This document shows, piece after piece, positions 48,901 to 61,503 of a stretch of 64,000 nt of DNA. The notes beneath the pieces are model-generated. The model was given only the letters and a program-made list of their open reading frames with translations, ran no database searches and was not told the origin of the DNA. The position numbers were made by a program, and so were the translations under genes. Location of the stretch: assembly GCF_035582795.1 (NCBI RefSeq), contig NC_134370.1:42705501-42769500 (forward strand), read 5' to 3'. Origin of the DNA: Mycteria americana. Lineage: Eukaryota > Chordata > Aves > Ciconiiformes > Ciconiidae. Within the stretch, counting starts at the first letter, position 1; each line of letters begins with the position of its first letter.

Positions 48901-51627
48901 ACTGCCTCACACAAAACAGGCCTGGGATCCCAGTTGCTCACTTCACCCTGGAATAGTCCCATTGCTCGTCTGAAAGCTACTGTGTGCCTGGCTGAGACAG
49001 ATACAATCCACACAAGGAGCAATCAGAGGTAAACACTGCACTTTCCTTGGTGAAGTTTCCTTGGAAAACATACCTTTTTTTAAAAAAAACTTGTTCCTGC
49101 AAGAACCAGTGAGAAAAAAATCCCTGACAGGTTGACTGGAACTTCCCGGCTGTGGTAAAATCATCCACCCTCTGTACCCCCATTTCCCAAGAGCTGGCAG
49201 CACAACTTGAGTTGGGGGAAAGGCACATATCAGACCTCAGGCACATATCAGGCTAAGACAGGAGCACAAGCATCTGCCAAGGGAGCTGCATCCAACCAGA
49301 ATCACTCCCCACTTGCTTCTCTGATAACAAAGCCCCAGTGCATGCTCCCACCAGGAGGGAGAAACAACTTCCATGTCTGGAAATCCCCATTTATGAAAGG
49401 CTGTAAACAGACATGGGGTTGTCCATGAGCATGAGGCCCACATGAAGGCCTGGGGACAACAAAGGCACCTGGTCTGCCCCCACCAGAGCATGCCCCCTTC
49501 AAAGCCTGGAGCAACCTGTTGGAGAGGAGGCCACTCTACCTTCCCCTGGCCTGTGGACCTGAAACACTGACCTCCAGCTGTCAGGGCTCAGGTGGTGACC
49601 CTCAGGGCAGCAGCAGGAACCGCTCTGACGCTGGTTGTAGGGTTGTCCCTGGGGCTGAGCACTCAGGCCCAGGGCTGGTGAACTGGGCCATGGCAGGGCC
49701 CATGGGTGATGAGGTCTCCAGGTCATCCCCCCCAGGCCCATCCACACTGGGAGATGCCTGGGCCTGGGCCTGGGCCTGGGCCAGGCTGCCGCCCACCCAC
49801 CTCTCACCCATTTCTCCTCAGGCCACTTGGCCTCTGCCCCCTCCAGTCCCACCCCAGGCTGGCTGTGACTGACAGGCTGCCTCTGGCTCCGCTGATTGGC
49901 TCAGCCATGGCCAATGGCACAACTGTTGCTGGGCGGGCACAGGCAGCTCTGGCCTCTCCATGCAGAGCCACAGTGTGCCCGCTGCCCCCTACACCAGAGC
50001 TTGCTTCTCAGCCAGATGGGCCACTGGGTCTGCGAGAAGGCCCATTGTACCTGGAGCTGTTCTCTCAGCAGTGCAAGGTGTGTGCACAGCTCTGTTGTCC
50101 CTAAGTACTCTCATGGGGTCTGGCCTGCTCAGGGAGGGAGGAAAGGGAAGGGGAGGGGAGGAGAGTAGGGCAGTGGGGAGGAGGGGAGGGGACACAACAG
50201 GAGGGGAGCTGCCCTGGATTTGCTCTGGATAGGCAAGTCTTTCCCAAAGTGCAGGTCTGTCTGTGCTTCCAGCCACAGCCCTTGGCAGGAGGAGCTGTGT
50301 GACGGGAACCACTCACATAGGCCAGGCCAGCACCAGGCTTTGCCCCCAGTCACACCGCCCATGCTGAGCCCAGCACCCAGGGCCTTCCTCAGGCCTTGCC
50401 TTCCCCTGGGTGGTGAGGAGAGACACCCTGTTCTGGTGTGGCCCAGGGCATCCTCCTGTGGCCAGAAGGAAGGACAGAGCCCCCATCACTTTCCCCATGG
50501 TGGCTGACCACTGTCATTCCCTTCTGTCCCTGGGGCTCCCCAGCACTGGCAGGCCCCACAGGGCTTCAGGGCCAAGCAAATGCCAGGGTGCCAGGTGGTC
50601 CTGGGGCTCAGAGCAGCTTTGGGCACCTCCAAAGCCGAGGTGTGGCTGCCCCTTTGCTTCTGCATATGCAGTTATTTGCTGCCCCCTTAGTGGTCGAAAC
50701 TGTTTCTCTTCATGGCACATGGGCTAGACAGAAGCCACTTCCCTGTTAGTCTGGGAGGACTTCAGCGAAATAAGGAAGTCACAGCATGCACACAAGTATG
50801 AGGACAGTGAAAAGGAGCTGTATCAAGGTTTTTCTGCTGTTTCAGATCTGAACTCAGACGTTAGTGTGCATCCCAGCATGAAAGTCAGTTTTTTTCCTCC
50901 AAGCTTTACAGCTTTTCACCAGCGAAAGTGAGTTAGGCTGAGCTGGCCTTTGGAATAACTCGGCTCCTTTCTTTTTTAATTGTGTGCCTACACTTTTCCT
51001 TTTTTCCAGCAATTTCTTTCTTTCTCCCCACTTCCCCCCATCGCCCCCCAGTTCCATCGTCTTTCAAAGGTAATTATGATTTGACTTTCTGGACAGATCA
51101 TCAAGTAGGTAGACACAGGATATAAGTATAGTCTGGTCTATACCTTCAGAGCTGTAGGCTGAGCTATTCTACCTTTGAAGGCTAGATAGATATGGGCTAT
51201 GGGTAGAGTTACTGTTTGCCAGTTATTATTTCTTTTGGGGTCCTGTGATAGTGATGGTAAGATCATCAGCCTGCAGCTCTGCAGCAGTTAAAGCTACCAC
51301 TGAAAGAGTTTTGATGGTGGATGCTGTTCTGTGTGTTTTATTTTCAATAATCATTTCATAGAGCTAGAATTATTTCTATGTGATTAGGTGATGGGGATCT
51401 TCTTGCACTGATCTTCTGTTTCTGGAGCGTGTCCTGACAGCCTTTGTCATCCAGAGCTTTCCCATCTGTTCCCAAGAGGAGTGATGGCCACAACGTGGAA
51501 CGACTCCTGTGAGTAATGGCTTCACCAGTAGGCTTGGATTTAGTGAATCCCCATGGACAAATGGATGTAGCAGCTGCTCCATCCAGTAATTTTGATGTGC
51601 TGACACTCTAGAGTTAATTTGGAGGCG
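45991..51627. other. Long stretch without recognisable gene
   Basis: Apparently unique sequence. A C16 run lies at about 46,361-46,376 and a (GGGCCT)4-5 run at about 49,755-49,785. The segment at 49.2-50.7 kb is GC-rich. Exon-like blocks at 47.3-48.7 kb on the minus strand do not chain in phase. Confidence 0.5.
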
Positions 51628-52770
51628 TTTTGTCCTCCTCCTCTCCTTCTTCCTCCTCCTCCTCTTCCTTCTCCCTGTTCTTCGTCCTTCTTTTCCTCCT
51701 CCTCTTCCTCTTGTTCTTCCTCCTCCTGTTCCTCCTCCTCTGGTTCTTCATCATCATCATCGTCCTCCTCCTCCTGTTCTTCCTCCTTCTGTTCTTTGTC
51801 CTCTTACTCCTCCTGTTCTTCCTCCTCATCGTCCTCATCCTGTTCCTCCTCATCCCTCCTCCTTCTCCCTCTTCCTTCTCCTCCTGCTCTTCCCCCTCCT
51901 CCTTTCCCCCCTCATCCTCTTTCTCTTCCTTCTCCTTCTCCTCTTCCTGCTGTTCTTCCTCTGCCTCCTGTTCTTCTGCCTCCTTTTATTCCTCCTCTTG
52001 TTCTTCCCCTTCCTCCTCCTGTTCTTGTTCCCCTCCTCCTCCTTTTCTTTCTCCGCCTTTTCTTCTTCCTCCTCATCCTTTTCTTTATTCTCCTCCTCCT
52101 TATCCTCCTCTTCCTCCTCCTCCTCCTCCCTTTTTCCTGTTCCTCTTCCCCTTGATCCTCCTCCTGCTCTTCCTCCTCCTGTTTTTCCTCCTTCTGTTCA
52201 TTCTCTTCCTCCATTTCTTCCTCCTCTACCTCCTGTTCTTCCTCCTCTTGCTCTTCCTTCTTTTCCTTTTTATGTTCTTCCTTGTACTCCTCCTCTTCCT
52301 GCTCTTGTTCTTCCTGTTCTTCTTGTTCTTTCTCATGTTCTTCATCCTATTCTTCCTACGGTTCTTCCTCCTCCTTCTCCTTCTGTTCTTCTTAATTTTC
52401 TTGCTGTTATTCCTCCTCTTCCTCTTCTTCTTTCTCTTCCCCGTCACCCTCCTGTCCCCTCTCCTCCTTTTTTTTCCTTCTCCTTCTCCTTCTTCTCCTC
52501 CTCCTCTTCCTCTTCCTATTCCTGTTGCTTTTCCTATTTCTTCTCCTCCTGTTCCTCCTTCACCTCCTCTTCCTCCTCCTCTTGCTCATTTCTCATCTTT
52601 CTCCTCCTCCTTGTCCTGTTCCTTTTCATCCTTGTCCTGTTTTTTCCTCCTCCTTATCCTCATCTTCCTTCTTGTGCTCCTCGTTCTCCTCCTCCTTCAC
52701 CTTTTCCTCAACTTCTCCTCATCCATTTCTTTTTGTTTCTCCTTATGCTTCTCTTGCACTTTCTCCTTGC
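51628..52770 (+). repeat. Pyrimidine (CCT/TTC) tract, left part
   Basis: About 1.1 kb in which the plus strand is almost only C and T, with scattered G (mostly CTGTTCTTCC) and few A. It is an irregular mix of TCC, TTC and CTTCC units. Confidence 0.95.
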
Positions 52771-52776
52771 CAATTG

Positions 52777-54290
52777 TATGAGGTTCAACAAGGCTAAGTG
52801 CCAGGTGTCGCGGATGGAGTGAGGGTGCACTTTACTCGTAAGAGAGAAGTAAAATACAGTTTATTGATACAGAATAGGGAGTTAACAAAGTTCAATGCGA
52901 CAGTGTTTTAACAAGATTCGATGGCAAGGCACACTTGATTATTTACTGCGGAGGGCAGTAAATAGGGTCAGACAAAACTGTCAGGGAGACACTCCCGTTG
53001 AGTCATGAGGTTCGGAAAGGATCCCCTTGCTTTCTAAACTCCTTCTCAGAGAGGAGTCTAGGTGCGGCTAGATCCAGCCCTAGTTCCAGACTTGGTCAAC
53101 GGTTTATGTCTAAAGGATTATATGTGCACAATCAATCCTTTATATCACTTAGATAAGATTTCAAAGTTTAGCATGCTATTAGTCACTTACCAAGGATCTG
53201 TTGCGGCAAGGAATCTTTCAACCTCGAGGAGTAACCTTGAGAGGCGTCCCTGCTCAAGGGGAGATCCTGGCGTGCAGCCCGCTGCTGTGCAGGAGAGCTC
53301 ACAGGGCCCTGGGCTGTCCACTATTTAAGAAGTAAGATGATTGACTTATGGTCATATTTGCCTATCAGCAAGACCTTTAGATCCCTGCTTCAGGCAGCCC
53401 TTGGCTACTTTGTTGCCATTCGTCCTCAAGGTCCAGCATAAGCTGGATGCAGCTATCAGGATGACTCCCACTGATGTTACTGCTTGTACAGGGAGCAGGG
53501 CAGGGGGAGCACACCGCCACACCAGGTCGTGCACTTGGGTCACAACAACCCCAGGCAATGCTATAGGCTTGGGGAAGAGTGGCTGGAAACCTGCCTGGAG
53601 GAAAAGGACCTAGGGGGTGTTGGTCGACAGCTGGCTGAACGTGAGCCGGCAGTTTGGCCAGGTGGCCAAGAAGGCCAATAGCATCCTGGCTTGTATCAGA
53701 AATAGCGTAGCCAGCAGGACTAGGGAAGTGATTGCCCCCCCTGTACTCGGCAGTGGTGAGGCTGCACCTTGAATACTGTGTTCAGTTTTGGACCCCTCAT
53801 TACAAGAAAGACATTGAGGTGCTGGAGCATGTCCAGAGTCAAGCAACGAACGTGGTGAGGGATCTAGAGAACAAGTCTTATGAGGAGCAGCTGAAGGAAC
53901 TGGGGTTGTTTAGCCTGGAGAAAACGAGGCTGAGGGGAGACCTTTATTGCTGTCTACAACTACCTGAAAGGAGGTTGTAGCAAGGTGGGTGTCGGTCTCT
54001 TTTCCTATGTGACAAGTGATAGGAGGAGAGGAAATGGCCTCAAGTTGCACCAGGGGAGGTTTAGGCTGGATATTAGGAAAAATTTCTTCACCAAAAGGGT
54101 TGTCAAGAATTGGAAGAGGCTTCCCAGTGAAGTGGTTGAGTCACCATCCCTGGAGGTATTTAAGACATGTAGATGTGGCGGTTAGGGGCATGGTTTAGTG
54201 GTGGACTTGGCAGTGTTGGGTTAATGGTTGGACTTGATGATCTTAAGGGTCTTTGCCAACCTAAATGATTCTATGATTCTATTGATTCTC
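52777..54290 (+). repeat. CR1 LINE 3' part, split by a solo LTR
   Basis: Starts TGTATGAGGTTCAACAAGGC, is interrupted at 52,806-53,521, and resumes with TCGTGCACTTGGGTCACAAC. It runs on to the octamer tail GATTCTATGATTCTATTGAT. It sits inside the pyrimidine tract. Confidence 0.92.
52806..53521 (-). mobile_element. Family A solo LTR with 5-bp target duplication
   Basis: 716 bp, TGTCGCGGATGG to CACCGCCACA, flanked by CCAGG on both sides (52,801-52,805 and 53,522-53,526). Polyadenylation signal AATAAA is on the minus strand near the left end (TATCAATAAACTG). Removing it restores an uninterrupted CR1. Confidence 0.93.
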
Positions 54291-57200
54291 TATTGCTGTC
54301 TTCTTCCTCCTTTTCTTCCTCCTGTTTTTCCTTTTCTACCTCATTTTCTTCCTCCTGTTCTTCCTTCTCTGCTACTTCATCCTGTTCTTCCACCTCCTCT
54401 TGCTGTTATTTCTCCTTCTCCACCTGTTCCTTCTGTTCTTCTTCCTCCTCCTCATGTTCTTCTTCCTCTTCTTCCTCCTCAATTTTCTCCTTGTCCTCCT
54501 GTTCCTCCTTCTCTTCCTTTTCCTCCTCCTTCTTCCTCCTACTGTTCTTCCTCCTCCTCCTATTCTCCTTATTTCTCCTCCCCTCCTCTTTCTCCTCTAT
54601 TTCTTTCTTTTCCTCTTCCTCCTGCTCCTCTTCCTCCTTGTCCTGTTGCTTCTGTTCTTCCTCCTCTTCCTTCTTTTCCTCCTCTTTTTCCTCATTTTCC
54701 ACCTCCTTTTCCTCCTCCTCCTTTTTCTTCATCCAACTCCTCCTGTTCTTTTTGTTCCTCCTCCTGTTCAGCCTGCTCCTCCTTCTCTTCTTTTTCCTCC
54801 TCCTCTTCATGTTCTTCCTCTTCCTCTTTTTTCCCCTCTTGTTCCTTGTCCTCCTCCTTGTGTTCCTCATCCTCCTTATCCTCCTTCTGTTCTTCTTCCT
54901 CCTCCTCCTTTTTCTTCCTTGTCCTCCTCATGGTCTTGTTCATCTTCCTTGTCCTGTTCTTCCTATTACTTCTGTTCTACCTCCTTCCTCTCTTCCTCTT
55001 TTTTCCTCCTCTTTCTCATCTCATTCTTCCTGTTCCTTCTGTTTTTCCTTCTCCTCCTCTTCTTCCTTTTTATCCTTCTCCTCCTCCTCTTCTGCCTTCT
55101 TTTCCTGTTCCTCCTGTTCCTCTGTTCTTCCATCTCCTTTTCCTCCTTCTGTTCGTCCCTTTTCTTCCTGTTTTTCCCCTGGTTCCTCAAGTTACTACTC
55201 CTTTTATTCCTCTTCCTCCTCCTCTTGTTTCCTACTTCTCCTCTTTATCCTCCTCCTCTCCTTCTCCTCCTCCTCCTGCTCCTGTTCTTACTCCTCCTCT
55301 CTCTGTTCTTCCTGTTCCTCTTGTCCCTCCTCCTGTTCTTCTTCCTCCTACTCCTTATGTTTGTTTTACTCTTCTTATACCTCCTCCTCCTTTTCCTCGT
55401 TCTTCTCCTCCTTCTTCTCTTTGCCTGCTGCTCCTCTTCCTCCATTTCCTCCTCCTCCTGTTCCTCCTTTTTCTCCTCTTGTTCCTCCTCCTTCTTCACC
55501 TCCTGTTCCTTCTGATCTTCGTTTTCCTTCTCATCCTTTTCCTTGTCTTCCTCATCCTCCTTTTCTTCCAATCTTCTTCCTCCTGTTCCTCTTAGTCCTC
55601 TTCCTGTTCCTCTTGTTCTCCTTCCTGTTCCTCCTCCTTCTATTCCTCCTACTGTTCTTCCTGTTCTTCCTCTTTCTTTTTGTGTTCTTCCTCCTGTTCT
55701 TCCTCCTCCTCCTGTTCCTTCTGTTTTTCTTATTCATCATGTTGTTCTTCCTCTTTTTTCTCCTCCTCTTCCTCCTCCTTCTCTTCTTTATCCTTCTCCT
55801 CCTCCTTTAACATTTGTTCCTCCTGCACCTCCTCCTACTCTTGTTCTTCATCTTTCTCCTGCTCCTATTCCTCCTCTTCCTCTTCCTGCTTCTCCTCCTT
55901 GTCCTGTTCCTCCAACTCTCCCTCTTCCTCTTGTTCCTCCTCCTGTTCCTCCTCTTCCTGTTTTTTCTCCTCTATCTCCTTCTGTTCTTCCTCCTCATTA
56001 TTGTCTTCCTCCTGTTCCTCCTCCTCCTCATGTTCATCCTCCCTATCCTCCTCCTTTTCTCTTATCCTCCTCATTCTCCTGCTGCTCCTCTTCCTGCTGT
56101 TCTTCCTTCTCCTACTCAGTTCCTTTTTGTCCTAGTGTTCCAGCTCTTCTTCTTCCTCCTCTTCTTGCTGCTCCTCCTCATCCTTTTCCTCACCTTCCTC
56201 CTCCTGTTCCTCTTCAACTTCTTTCTCTTCCTCCTTTTCATCCTTCTCCTCCTCTATCATCTTCTTATTCTTCCTCCTGTACTTCCACATCCTCCTCTTC
56301 TTTCACTTCCTCCTGTTCTTCTTCTTCTGGTTCTTCTTCCTTCTGTTCTTCCTCCTTGTACTTTTGTTTATTCTCCTCCTGCTCCTGTTCTACCTGTTCA
56401 TCATTCTCCTTCTCTTGTTCATTCTCCTATTCTGTGTCCTTCTCCTGCTCATCTTCCTCCTTTTCTTTCTCCTTCTTGTCTTTCTTTTCTTCTGCATTTT
56501 TTCCAACTCTTCCTCCTCCTATTCTCTCTGTTCCTCCTACTGTTCCTTCTGTTCTTCCTCCTCCTGCTGCTTCTTTTCCTCCTTTTCCTTCTGTTCCTTC
56601 TCCTCCTTTTCTTTCTCCTTCTCATCCTTCTTTTCCTCTGCATTTTTTTCCAACTCTTCCTCCTCCTATTCTTTCTACTGTTCCTTCTGTTCTTCTTCCT
56701 CCTCCTCCTGCTTCTTTTCCTCCTTTTCTTTCTGTTCCTCCTCCTCCTCTTTCTTCCCCTCCTCCTCTCCCTTTTCCTCATCCTCCTCTCTTTTATCCCT
56801 CCTCCTCCTCAGTCTTTTCCTCCAACTCATCCTCTTCCTGTTCCTTTTTTCTTCGTCCTGTTCCATCGTGCTCCTTCTGTTCCTCCTCTTCTTCTTCCTC
56901 CTGTTCCTCCCATTCCTCCTGTTCATCTTCTTCCTGTTCCTCCTCTTCCTCCTTTTGCTGCATTTCCTCTAGTTCTACCAGTTCCTGCTCTTCCCCCACC
57001 CCCTTACTTCTCCACTTTTTCCTCCTTTTCTTAATCATCCTCCTCCTGTTTCTTCCTCCTGTTTCTCTCCCTTGTACTCATCATTCCTTGTACTCATCAT
57101 TGTCCTCTTCCTTCTGTTCTTCCTCCTCTTCCTCTTCCTCCTCTTCCTGCCTTTCTTCCTTATTTTCTTTTCCTCAACATATTCCTCCTCCTCCTCCTCT

Positions 57201-58034
57201 TCTTGTTCATATTCCTTCTCTTTTTTTTTCCTTTTTCTCCTCTTGCTCCTCCTCCTCTTCCTTCTTTTTTTTCTCTTCCTTCTTTTTTTTGCCTCCTCTT
57301 CAACCTATTCCTCCTCTTTCCCATTCTCTTGCTCATCTGTTTCCTTTCTTTTTTCCTCCCTCCTGTTCCACCTCCAGTTCCTTCTCCCTTTTTGTTCTCC
57401 TGCTGTTTCTCTTCCATTTTCGTACATGTCTTCCTCTTGTTCCTCCTTCTTTCCTCCAGGTCGTCCTGTTTTTCCTCCTCCTGTTCCTGTTCCTTCTTCT
57501 CTATTTCTTGCTGTTCCTCCTGTTTATCCTCCTGCTGTTGCTGTTCGTGTTTGTCCAAGTCCTCCTCCTCCTTCTTTTCCTCTCCATCTTGTTCTTCTTT
57601 GTCCTGTTCCTTGTTCTTCCTCCTGCTCCTCCTCATCTTCCTCCTCTTCTGCCATATTTTTTTCTTCCTCCTCCTGTTTCTCCTCTTTCTCCTTTTCCTC
57701 TTATCCCGTTTCCTCAAGTTCTTCCAGTTACTCCTCTTGTTCCTCTTGTCAGTGGTCCTCTTGTTCATCCTTTTCTTCCTCCTTCTCTTCCTGTTTCTCC
57801 TTCTCCTGTTCCTATCTTTTATATTCCTCTTTCTCCTCCTTTTTTAAATCTTATGGGGTTTTTCCCCCCTTGGTCTCCACCTCCTCTTCCTCTTGTTCCT
57901 CATGTTCCTATTCCTCCTCCTCTTTCTCCTCTGCTTCTTTTTTCTCTTTCTCTACCTCATCCTGGCTTTTTAGCCTCCTGTTCCTTTTCCTCCAGTTGTT
58001 CCACCACTTCCTCCTAATTTTCTTGTTCATTTAC
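54291..58034 (+). repeat. Pyrimidine (CCT/TTC) tract, main part
   Basis: About 3.7 kb of nearly pure C/T on the plus strand with the CTGTTCTTCCTCC motif recurring irregularly. T/C-only codons cannot form stops, which explains open frames of up to 824 codons (55,543-58,017) in all plus frames. No protein is implied. Confidence 0.95.
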
Positions 58035-58035
58035 C

Positions 58036-59830
58036 TCAGAATCACAGAATAGTTGAGGTTGGATAGGACCTCTGGAGGTCTTCTGGTCTAACCTCCATGC
58101 TCAACCAGGGCCACCTAGAGCTGGTTTCTCAGGACAGTTTTTTAATATCTGTAAGGATGGACACCCCACAACTTTCCTGGGTAGCCTGTGCCGGTCCTTA
58201 GTCACCCTCACAGTGAAAAAGTGTTTCCTGATGTTCAGAGGCAACCTCCCATATTTCACTCTGAGCCCATTGCCTCTTGTTCTGTCACTGGGCACCACTG
58301 AAAAGAGCCTTGCTCCATCCTCTTTGCACTCTCCTTTCAGATATTTAAATACATTTATAAGATCCCCATCTGAGACTTCTCTTCTCCAGGCTAAACAGTC
58401 CCAGCTCTCTCAGCCTTTCCTCATATGTGAGGTGCTCCAGTCCCTTTCATCATCTCTGTGGTCCTTCGTTGGATTGTCTACAGTATGTCCATGCGTCTCA
58501 CTGCGGAACCCAGAACTGGACACAGCATGCCACGTGTGGCCTCACCAGTGCTGAGTAGAGCAAGGGAAAGGATCACCTCCCTCAACCTACTGGCAATACT
58601 TTGCCTAATGCAACCCAGGATATCATCTGCCGTTTTTGCAGCAAGGACACATTGCTGGTTCGTGGTCCACCTGGTGACCACCAGGACCCCCAGGGTCTAT
58701 TCTGCTGAGCTGCTTTCCAGCTGGGTGACCCCCAGAATTTATTGGTGCCTGAGGTTGTTCCTCCCCAGGTGCAGGACACATCACTTGTCCTTGTTGTAAC
58801 TTCATGAGGTTCCTGCCAGCCCGTTTCTCCAGCCTGATGAGGTCTCTCTGGGTGGCAGCCTGACCCTCTGGCACATCAGCAACTCCTTCCAGTGTGGTGT
58901 CCTCTGCAAACTTGCTGAGGGTACACTCTTCCCCATCATCCAAATCATTAATGAAAATGTTAAACAGGACTAGACGCAGTATTGACCCCTGGGGCACACT
59001 GCTAGTTACTGGCCTCCAGCTAGACATTGTGCTCCTGATGACCAGCCTCTGGGCCTGGCCATTCAGCCAGTATTCGGTCTACCCCACTGTCTGCTCACTC
59101 ATCTGTACATCAACAGCTTCTCTAGGAGGATTTTATGGGAGACAGTGTCAAAGGCCTTACTGAAGTCCAGGCAGACAGCATTCACTGCTCTCCCCTCATC
59201 TACCAGGCCAGTCATTTTGTTGTAGAAGTTTATCAAGCTGGTCAAGCATGACTTCCCCTTGGTGAAGCCATGCTGATTTATCTTGATTTTTTTGTTATTC
59301 ATGTGCCTGGAAATGGTTTCCAGGATTAGCTGCTCCATCACCTTCCCAGGGATTGAGGTGAAGCTGACTGGCCTGTAGTTCCCTGGGTCCTCCTTCTTGC
59401 TCTTCTGAAAGATGGGGGTGACCTTTTCATTCTTTGGACACTTCTCCCAGTTGCCATGATTGATCAAAGATTTTCGAGAGTGGCCTCACAACCACATCAG
59501 ACAGTTTTCTCAGCACTCGTGGGCGTATCCCATCGGAGCCCATGGACTTAGTATGTCCACATTGCTTAAGTATTCCTGACCTGATCCTCTTCCAGCAAGG
59601 GTACATCTTCCTTGCTCCAGCCTTTCCCCAGGTCTCTGGGACCTGGGTTTCCTGAAGGCTGGTCTTGCTCGTAAAGGCTGAGGCAAAGAAGGCACTTAGT
59701 ACCTCAGCTTTTTCCATGTCCTGTGTAACCAGGTCCCCTTCCTCATTGACCAATAGGCCCAAGGAACACATGTCAGTATTGATCTGTCTTTCTCTGTGAG
59801 AGTACCTGTGTTTCCCTGGTTTCCCTGTAT
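58036..59830 (-). repeat. CR1 LINE with reverse transcriptase remnants
   Basis: Minus strand. At the 3' end is the tail AATCACAGAATAGTTGAGGT (read on plus). RT pieces are at about 59,467-59,099 (GNYRPVSFTSIPGKVMEQLI, CLDFSKAFDTVSHKIL) and 59,027-58,900 ([28 protein letters not shown]). The YADD-type motif region reads FAEDT. Frames are broken. Confidence 0.92.
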
Positions 59831-60621
59831 GTCCTGCCTTTCAGGGGACCATGTAACAAACCTGTAATGAAGAGTTTGATTTCCAAGGATTTCAGATGGT
59901 TGTGTCTGTCCAGGATACCACAGTCCATGAAGACAGAGTGCTGTTAAATGTCTGGAGATGAGCTGTTGACTTCTTTGAGTTTTTAAATGTTGATCAATGA
60001 AGTATTTTGGAGATCCCATGCAGCTTCTAGTGCTGAGGACTGAGCTGCCTTCTTCTAGTTCTTCCAGCCTTTCTATTGCACCAGAAAGCTGAAGACGGGT
60101 TTCCAGGGCTTGAGTTTGGAGTAGCTCCTTTAGCATTGGGAAGGGTGCTACCCTGTGCTACGTTCTGGAGCTCTGCTCCAGCAAGAGATTTGTCTCCCTG
60201 CTGCGTTCGGAAGCGTTGGCAAGCCTTCCTTTCTTTTGACGTAGGCAGCCACCCATGGTCGGACACTTGCTGGGCTGTCCAGAGCCTCTCTGTCTTGGGT
60301 GTGTTGTGCTGTAGAGCTGTCCTCTTACATCCCACTGTCTTCTCTGTGCTTGCAAGCCTGACACACAGTGCATGAATTAATGAAAAGACAAACCATCTTA
60401 TGCAAGTAAACATCGCTCAAGTAGTGCAGGCATATGTGAGCCATGAAAACTTCTGTGAAGTTTTGGGTTTTTTTGGGGGGGTCTGTGCTTGTTTTCCAGG
60501 TATAAGAAGGTGGTTTCTACATCCATGAGGTTTACTATACATCATTCCTCAAACGTGCTGACAGCGTGCTTGAAAAGATTTGAAAATTTCTCTGGCAGGA
60601 AGATCAGGAAGGCATATGGTT
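59831..60621 (-). other. Possible 5' part of the same LINE or unrelated unique sequence
   Basis: The minus strand carries a short helical frame (RLQLSGAIERLEELEEGSSV) at about 60,136-60,000 that resembles a LINE ORF1 coiled coil. The endonuclease region that should separate it from RT is absent. Weak assignment. Confidence 0.3.
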
Positions 60622-61216
60622 GAGGTTTAGCTTCAGTCGGCAACTAAGCATCACACAGCCACTCACTCACCCTCCCCGTGCCTGGTGGGATGAGGGAGAG
60701 AATTGGAAGAGCAAAATTAAGAAAACTCGTGGGTTGAGATAAGAACAGTTTAATAATTGGGAAAAAGAAAAAATACAATAATAATAACAATAACCATCAT
60801 CATCATCATCAAAAGGAAAACAACGAGAGAGAGAGAGAGAAGAACAAAACCCAGGGAAAAAAACCCAAATGATGCAACTGCTCACCACCCGCCAACTGAT
60901 GCCCAGCCAGTCCCTGAGCAGTGATTGCTACCCCCTGGCCAACTCCCCCCAGTTTATATACAGAGCATGACGTCATATGGTATGGAATAGCCCTTTGGCC
61001 AGTTTGGATCAACTATCTTGGCTGCGCCCCCTCCCAGCTTCTTGTGAACATGGCAGAGCATGGGAAGCTGAAAAGTCCTTGACTAGTGTAAACATTACTT
61101 AGCAACAACTAAAACATCAGTTTGTTACCAACATTATTCTCATACTAAATCCAAAACACAGCACTATATTAGCTACTAGGCAGAAAATTAACTCTATCCC
61201 AGCTGAAACCAGGACA
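60622..61216 (-). mobile_element. Family D LTR, 3' LTR of the right-edge provirus
   Basis: On the minus strand it starts TGTCCTGGTTTCAGCTGG, has ATATAAACTGGGGGG (TATA) and TATTAAACTGTTCTTATCTC. It is preceded by a purine-rich AAGGGGTGGATAC that fits a polypurine tract. Simple repeats (GA)n and (CAT)n lie inside at 60,795-60,840. Confidence 0.82.
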
Positions 61217-61503
61217 GTATCCACCCCTTATCCTATACCGTCAACATCATGCCCAGGTTCTACCCTTTCTAATACATTCCAATTAATCACCACCACTTTC
61301 CCTGTCTTTTGATATATACACACAGATATAATTCCCCTGGTCTATGGGCCATCCTTCTAAAATGTCCGTTGAGTTCATTTAGTCCATGACGTTGGGTTCC
61401 ATCTGTCATAATAGTCCTTCTGGGCAGGAAAGATCGTGTGTGGTTGTCTTGTCCCACTCGGTGGGTTGCGAGATGGGTGAATCTTTTTGATTCCCCGGGG
61501 ATT
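61217..61503 (-). pseudogene. Provirus internal sequence between pol and 3' LTR
   Basis: Minus frames of 60-90 codons continue from the pol region, interrupted by the LTR at 61,504-62,299. There is no envelope-like coding sequence. Confidence 0.5.

Noticed and set aside
51630..58052. Open frames of 100-824 codons rich in Ser/Leu/Phe/Pro on plus and Arg/Lys/Glu on minus
   Set aside because: They arise because T/C-only (or A/G-poor-in-stop) repeat sequence lacks stop codons. All frames are open and no non-repetitive domain exists.
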